Below, piece after piece: positions 7,303 to 10,575 of a stretch of DNA of 10,575 nt. The stretch spans positions 1 through 10,575 of the forward strand of contig CALPQG020000055.1 of NCBI GenBank assembly GCA_943325655.2, given 5' to 3'. Made by a program: the position numbers and the translations under genes. This DNA comes from Bifidobacterium breve. Lineage in GTDB: Bacteria > Bacteroidota > Bacteroidia > Cytophagales > UBA9547. The notes under the pieces were generated by a model. The model saw only the letters and a list, made by a program, of their open reading frames with translations, ran no database searches and was not told the DNA's origin. Within the stretch, counting starts at the first letter, position 1, and the number at the start of each line of letters is the position of its first letter.

Positions 7303-7304
7303 CC

Positions 7305-8606
7305 ATGAGCAATACAGCTACATTAATAGATAATTTAAAAGCTGAGTTCCAATTAGAAGGAAATTCAGCTTTAAAAAGTATCAAACAAACCGCTTGGAAT
7401 ACTTTTGAAACATTGGGATTTCCTACGGTTAAAAATGAAGAATTTAAATACACCAACTTCATTCCGGCTACAAAAAGCAATTTTACGCTTCAAGCCAAAA
7501 ACTCGATTTCACTTGCAGACTTCAACAGTATTGAATTGGTAAAAGAAGAAGCAAATGTACTGGTGTTTGTGAATGGTATTTTCAATACTAAACTGTCGAA
7601 TATCATTTCTTCTAAAGAAGAAGTATATATCGCTACTTTGGCTGAAGCGCTGACAGACAGCAAAGAAGAAGCACTAATCACACAACATTTTGCACAATAT
7701 TCCAACAATATTTCTGACGCATTTACTGCATTAAGTACAGCGTTGGCAAAAGATGGTGTGTACATTCACGTAGCTCCAAACAAAGTAGTGAGCAAGCCAA
7801 TAGTGCTTTATTTCATTGCGGATACCTATACTGAAGAAGTATTTTCTCAGCCTAGAAATCTTTTTATTTTCGACAAAAATAGCCAGGCCACCATTGTAGA
7901 AAGCTTCACATCTTTCGGCAACAAGGTCAGCTTTAACAATATCGTTACTGAAATTACTGTTGCCAAAGATGCCATTATTGATTATTACAAAATTCAAAAT
8001 GAAAATGAAAAAGCTTACCATGTTGGTACTACACAGGTAAACCAAAAAGGCAACAGTGTTTTCAATGCAGTAACAGTTACTTTAAATGGTGCAATTGTAA
8101 GAAATAACTTAAATGTGGTATTGGATGAAGAACACGTAGAAGCCAACCTGTTCGGTTTGTTTTTACCTTCTGGAAATACACACGTTGACAACCATACCAT
8201 CGTTGACCATGCTAAACCACATTGCAATAGCAATGAATTGTACAAAGGCGTTTTAGATGGAAAATCAACTGGCGTTTTCAATGGTAAGATTTTCGTTAGA
8301 AAAGACGCTCAGAAAACCAATGCCTTTCAATCCAACAAAAGCATTTTGCTTTCTGACGAAGCCACCATCAACACCAAACCTCAGCTAGAAATTTTTGCTG
8401 ATGATGTCAAATGTTCTCATGGTGCTACATCAGGTCAATTGGATGCAGAATCATTGTTCTATTTAAGATCAAGAGGATTAAGTGAGAAATCGGCCAAAGC
8501 AATGTTGGTATATGCTTTCGCTTCGGACGTACTTTCAAACATAAAAATTGAGTCGTTGAAATTAAATTTAGAACATAAAATAGCAGAGAAGTTAGCTGTA
8601 AATTAG
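7305..8606 (+). CDS. sufD: Fe-S cluster assembly protein SufD
   Basis: SufD is the SufB paralogue that pairs with it in the SufBC2D scaffold complex and is linked to iron entry and cluster formation. The 433-residue protein has the SufD N-terminal helical region (about 1-80), a beta-helix core, and the conserved C-terminal block around LEIFADDVKCSHGAT with Cys370 and His372 (equivalent to E. coli Cys358 and His360). The RSRGLS segment (388-393) and following helix are also typical. The frame remains open upstream to a GTG at 7236, but that adds 23 residues encoded partly by the heptad-periodic leader. The ATG at 7305, giving MSNTATLIDN, is the sensible start. The stop is TAG, followed in frame by TTT TGA exactly as at sufB. 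Confidence 0.96.
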   Translation: MSNTATLIDNLKAEFQLEGNSALKSIKQTAWNTFETLGFPTVKNEEFKYTNFIPATKSNFTLQAKNSISLADFNSIELVKEEANVLVFVNGIFNTKLSNIISSKEEVYIATLAEALTDSKEEALITQHFAQYSNNISDAFTALSTALAKDGVYIHVAPNKVVSKPIVLYFIADTYTEEVFSQPRNLFIFDKNSQATIVESFTSFGNKVSFNNIVTEITVAKDAIIDYYKIQNENEKAYHVGTTQVNQKGNSVFNAVTVTLNGAIVRNNLNVVLDEEHVEANLFGLFLPSGNTHVDNHTIVDHAKPHCNSNELYKGVLDGKSTGVFNGKIFVRKDAQKTNAFQSNKSILLSDEATINTKPQLEIFADDVKCSHGATSGQLDAESLFYLRSRGLSEKSAKAMLVYAFASDVLSNIKIESLKLNLEHKIAEKLAVN

Positions 8607-8706
8607 TTTTGAATGTTGAGTGGTGAGTGGTAAGTAAAATGAAATAATAAGCATAAAACTACCTCATTCCTTCATCCATATTTTAAGACTAAACATTCAA
8701 GACTAA
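8603..8706 (+). repeat. sufD/sufS intercistronic heptad repeat and inverted repeat
   Basis: The left arm (8603-8621) overlaps the sufD stop codon and is complementary at 17 of 19 positions to 8688-8706; one of the two differences is a G-U pair in RNA. The left side proceeds in 7-base units (AGTTTTG, AATGTTG, AGTGGTG, AGTGGTA from 8605). The right side also has period 7 (AAGACTA, AACATTC, AAGACTA, AAAACGC, AACACTA), ending two bases before the sufS ATG. The left arm is the same sequence as after sufB minus one 7-base unit. Confidence 0.7.
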
Positions 8707-8721
8707 AAACGCAACACTAAT

Positions 8722-9951
8722 ATGCCTTTTACAGAAATCGAAATTCAAAAAATAAGGGAAGATTTTCCTGTTTTGCTTGAAAAAGTAAATGGTAAACCAT
8801 TGGTATATTTTGACAATGCTGCCACGACGCAAAAACCAAAACAAGTTGTAGCAGCAATAGAATCCTATTATTACAGTTCAAATGCCAATATCCACAGGGG
8901 TATTCATCACTTGGCTGAAAAGGCAACTGCTTCATTTGAAGCTACCCGTAAAGCCTTAAAAGAATTCATCAACGCAGCCCACGAAGAAGAAATCATTTTT
9001 ACCCGTGGGGTTACGGAAGGAATAAATTTGGTTGCCAATTCTTTCGGAAAAGCATTTATCCACAAGGGAGATGAAATCATCATTTCTACGATGGAACACC
9101 ATTCCAATATTGTTCCATGGCAAATGCTGTGTGAAGAAAAAGGAGCAATCTTAAAAGTAATTCCAATCACAGATGCTGGGGAAATTATCTTTGAAGAATA
9201 CCTAAAACTATTAAGTCCTAATACAAAATTGGTTGCTGTAGTGCATGCTTCTAACGCTTTAGGAACAATTAATCCAGTAGCAGAAATCATCCAACACGCA
9301 CACGCCGTTGGTGCAAAAGTATTGATTGATGGCGCTCAATCGGCGTCACATTTGGAAATAGATGTACAAGCCATGGATTGCGACTTTTTTGCCATTTCTG
9401 CCCACAAACTTTACGGACCCACTGGAGTTGGTATCCTGTACGGAAAAAAAGCCTTACTGGAAGCCATGCCTCCTTATCAAGGCGGAGGAGAAATGATCAA
9501 AGAAGTTACTTTTGAAAAAACTACTTACAACGAATTGCCTTATAAATTCGAAGCAGGCACTCCCAATATTGCTGATGTCATTGCCTTTAAAGCGGCCATA
9601 GATTATATTAACAAACTTGGTAAAAAGGCTATTGCCGCTTATGAACATGAGTTATTGACTTATGCTACGGCGCAATTGTTAACCATTGAAGGTTTGAAAA
9701 TAATTGGAACAGCACAACATAAAGTTTCTGTAGCTTCGTTTGTTATTGAAGGAATTCACCACCAGGATTTGGCCATTATCCTTGACCAACAAGGCATTGC
9801 CATCCGAACAGGTCATCATTGTACCCAACCCTTGATGCATCGTTTGGGTATTTTGGGAACTTCCAGGGCTTCCTTTTCATTCTACAATACAAAGGCAGAA
9901 ATTGATGCGTTGATGGTGGCTTTAAACAAAGCAGTAAAAATGTTAAGATAA
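8722..9951 (+). CDS. sufS: Cysteine desulfurase SufS
   Basis: SufS is a PLP-dependent group II cysteine desulfurase (EC 2.8.1.7): it converts cysteine to alanine and holds the sulfur as a persulfide for SufE. The 409 residues match the family length. The PLP-binding lysine is Lys229 in SAHKLYGP (E. coli Lys226), His126 in MEHHSN stacks on the cofactor, Asp203 lies in LIDGAQS, and the persulfide cysteine is Cys367 in RTGHHCTQP (E. coli Cys364). The short catalytic loop and the GGGEMI segment (254-259) are those of the SufS/CsdA group rather than IscS/NifS. The ATG at 8722 lies two bases after the heptad leader. Downstream sufE, its sulfur acceptor, begins 62 bases on. Nothing essential is missing. 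Confidence 0.97.
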   Translation: MPFTEIEIQKIREDFPVLLEKVNGKPLVYFDNAATTQKPKQVVAAIESYYYSSNANIHRGIHHLAEKATASFEATRKALKEFINAAHEEEIIFTRGVTEGINLVANSFGKAFIHKGDEIIISTMEHHSNIVPWQMLCEEKGAILKVIPITDAGEIIFEEYLKLLSPNTKLVAVVHASNALGTINPVAEIIQHAHAVGAKVLIDGAQSASHLEIDVQAMDCDFFAISAHKLYGPTGVGILYGKKALLEAMPPYQGGGEMIKEVTFEKTTYNELPYKFEAGTPNIADVIAFKAAIDYINKLGKKAIAAYEHELLTYATAQLLTIEGLKIIGTAQHKVSVASFVIEGIHHQDLAIILDQQGIAIRTGHHCTQPLMHRLGILGTSRASFSFYNTKAEIDALMVALNKAVKMLR

Positions 9952-9982
9952 TCTTTACCAAAAACTTAACCGTCAACATTTA

Positions 9983-9999
9983 TCCCGAGTTTATCGGGG
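9983..9999 (+). repeat. GC-rich hairpin between sufS and sufE
   Basis: CCCGA (9984-9988) pairs with TCGGG (9994-9998) around the loop GTTTA, extended by a T-G pair at 9983/9999, ending 14 bases before the sufE ATG. It is the only GC-rich hairpin in the operon and occupies the one junction lacking a clear heptad array. Short CCCGA...TCGGG palindromes recur between genes in many Bacteroidota, from memory. No U-tract follows, so it is not called a terminator. Confidence 0.5.
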
Positions 10000-10013
10000 A
10001 GTAATAAACCGCT

Positions 10014-10442
10014 ATGAGCATAGAAGAAATACAAGAACAAATCATTGACGAAATGGATTTGTTTGAAGACTGGACCGACAAATACGAATACATTATTGAA
10101 CTTGGCAAAAGCTTAAAAACAATTGCTGAAGACAAAAAAATAGACAGCAATAAAATAAAAGGATGTCAGTCTAATGTTTGGTTGGATGCAAATTTTACAG
10201 ATGGTAAGGTTGCATTCACCGCCGACAGCGACGCATTGATAGTTAAAGGATTGGTAAGTTTGGTACTGAAAGTTTTTTCAAACCAAACCCCACAGGATAT
10301 CATCAATGCCAACTTAGATTTTATAGAAAAAACTGGTTTAAGTCAACATTTGGCACAAACACGTTCCAATGGTTTATTGTCGATGGTAAAACAGATTAAA
10401 TTTTACGCCATGGCATATTCTGTACAGGGTACAAAGTCCTGA
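10014..10442 (+). CDS. sufE: Sulfur acceptor protein SufE
   Basis: SufE accepts the persulfide from SufS at a conserved cysteine, stimulates the desulfurase, and hands the sulfur to SufB. The 142 residues fit the family. The active Cys51 lies in IKGCQSNVWL, the same residue number as in E. coli SufE. The C-terminal part has the expected GLxxHLxxxRxNGLxxM pattern (residues 108-124) followed by a final helix. The last residues, SVQGTKS, are encoded by DNA that belongs to the repeat at the following junction, so the C-terminal tail may have been reshaped by repeat growth. The ATG at 10014 is the only reasonable start. It is preceded by a GC hairpin and an A-rich stretch without a Shine-Dalgarno sequence. 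Confidence 0.96.
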   Translation: MSIEEIQEQIIDEMDLFEDWTDKYEYIIELGKSLKTIAEDKKIDSNKIKGCQSNVWLDANFTDGKVAFTADSDALIVKGLVSLVLKVFSNQTPQDIINANLDFIEKTGLSQHLAQTRSNGLLSMVKQIKFYAMAYSVQGTKS

Positions 10443-10501
10443 GTACAGAGAATTCTCATACTGTACTCAGTACACTGTACTCAGTACCCAATACTAACAA
10501 A
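10420..10501 (+). repeat. sufE/SufT-like intercistronic heptad repeat with exact 14-base tandem duplication
   Basis: ACTGTACTCAGTAC occurs twice in perfect tandem (10460-10473 and 10474-10487); each copy is two 7-base units ending in TAC, and CCAATAC (10488) continues the series. Units ending in ACA lie upstream at 10420, 10427 and 10441, inside the end of sufE. CTGAGTACAG (10439-10448), spanning the sufE stop, pairs perfectly with CTGTACTCAG (10461-10470), and could alternatively pair with the second copy at 10475-10484. The array ends two bases before the next ATG. Confidence 0.8.
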
Positions 10502-10503
10502 AA

Positions 10504-10575
10504 ATGACCGACGAAGAATTAAAAGAAAAAGCAATAGAAGCCATTAAAACGGTATACGATCCTGAAATTCCAGTG
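10504..10575 (+). CDS. SufT-like MIP18/DUF59 family protein, 5' part only
   Basis: Only the first 24 codons are in the window. They read MTDEELKEKAIEAIKTVYDP and continue EIPV at the edge. The VYDPEIPV block is the hallmark N-terminal motif of the MIP18 (DUF59, SufT/PaaD-like) family, whose members help mature or deliver Fe-S clusters. Genes of this family commonly follow sufE or sufS in Bacteroidota suf operons. The start lies 61 bases after sufE in the same direction, so it is most likely the next operon member. The remaining length, and whether extra domains are attached, cannot be seen here. Confidence 0.85.
   Translation, partial: MTDEELKEKAIEAIKTVYDPEIPV

Noticed and set aside
7236..7304. 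GTG-initiated 23-residue extension of SufD
   Set aside because: It runs through the hairpin and heptad leader and has no family support; ATG 7305 gives the usual length.
7490..8281. Minus-strand open frames opposite sufD (and similar ones opposite sufC and sufS)
   Set aside because: They are antisense shadows of well-supported genes and have no recognisable protein features.

Overview
The window carries one face of a Bacteroidota-type chromosome. It is AT-rich, none of the gene starts has a clear Shine-Dalgarno sequence, the sufB leader has a TAnnTTTG-type -7 box, and the gene order sufB-C-D-S-E followed by a SufT-like (MIP18/DUF59) gene fits that phylum. Genus cannot be read from the sequence.

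Layout. Bases 1-503 are non-coding: a GC-rich palindrome at the extreme left, a very AT-rich stretch, then two hairpins beyond the 3' end of the first gene. Bases 504-4211 (minus strand) encode a 1235-residue SNF2-family ATPase with two SWIM-type zinc motifs in its N-terminal part. Bases 4212-4884 are a 673-base divergent intergenic region. It holds a frameshifted C-terminal remnant of a GIY-YIG nuclease gene and, at its right end, the sufB promoter overlapped by small dyads. From 4885 to the window edge runs an all-plus-strand Fe-S cluster assembly operon: sufB, sufC, sufD, sufS, sufE and the first 24 codons of a SufT-like gene cut by the window end.

How the genes work together. SufS removes sulfur from cysteine as a persulfide, SufE takes it and passes it on, and the SufB-SufC-SufD complex, driven by the SufC ATPase, builds the cluster. 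The SufT-like protein is expected to help mature or deliver clusters. All recognised catalytic and binding residues are present, so the pathway looks intact. No A-type carrier (sufA) and no Rrf2/SufR-type regulator gene is in the window. The helicase has no evident link to the operon.

The most unusual feature is between the genes. The junctions sufB/C, sufC/D, sufD/S and sufE/SufT contain repeats with a 7-base period. The repeat word differs at each junction, but the placement recurs: one arm starts at the stop codon of the upstream gene (three junctions) and a complementary arm abuts the start codon of the next gene, so the intercistronic mRNA could fold into a hairpin. The sufS/E junction instead has a compact GC-rich hairpin. 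The repeats also let the sufC and sufD reading frames run open upstream of their true starts; the starts given here (6464 and 7305) exclude those extensions.
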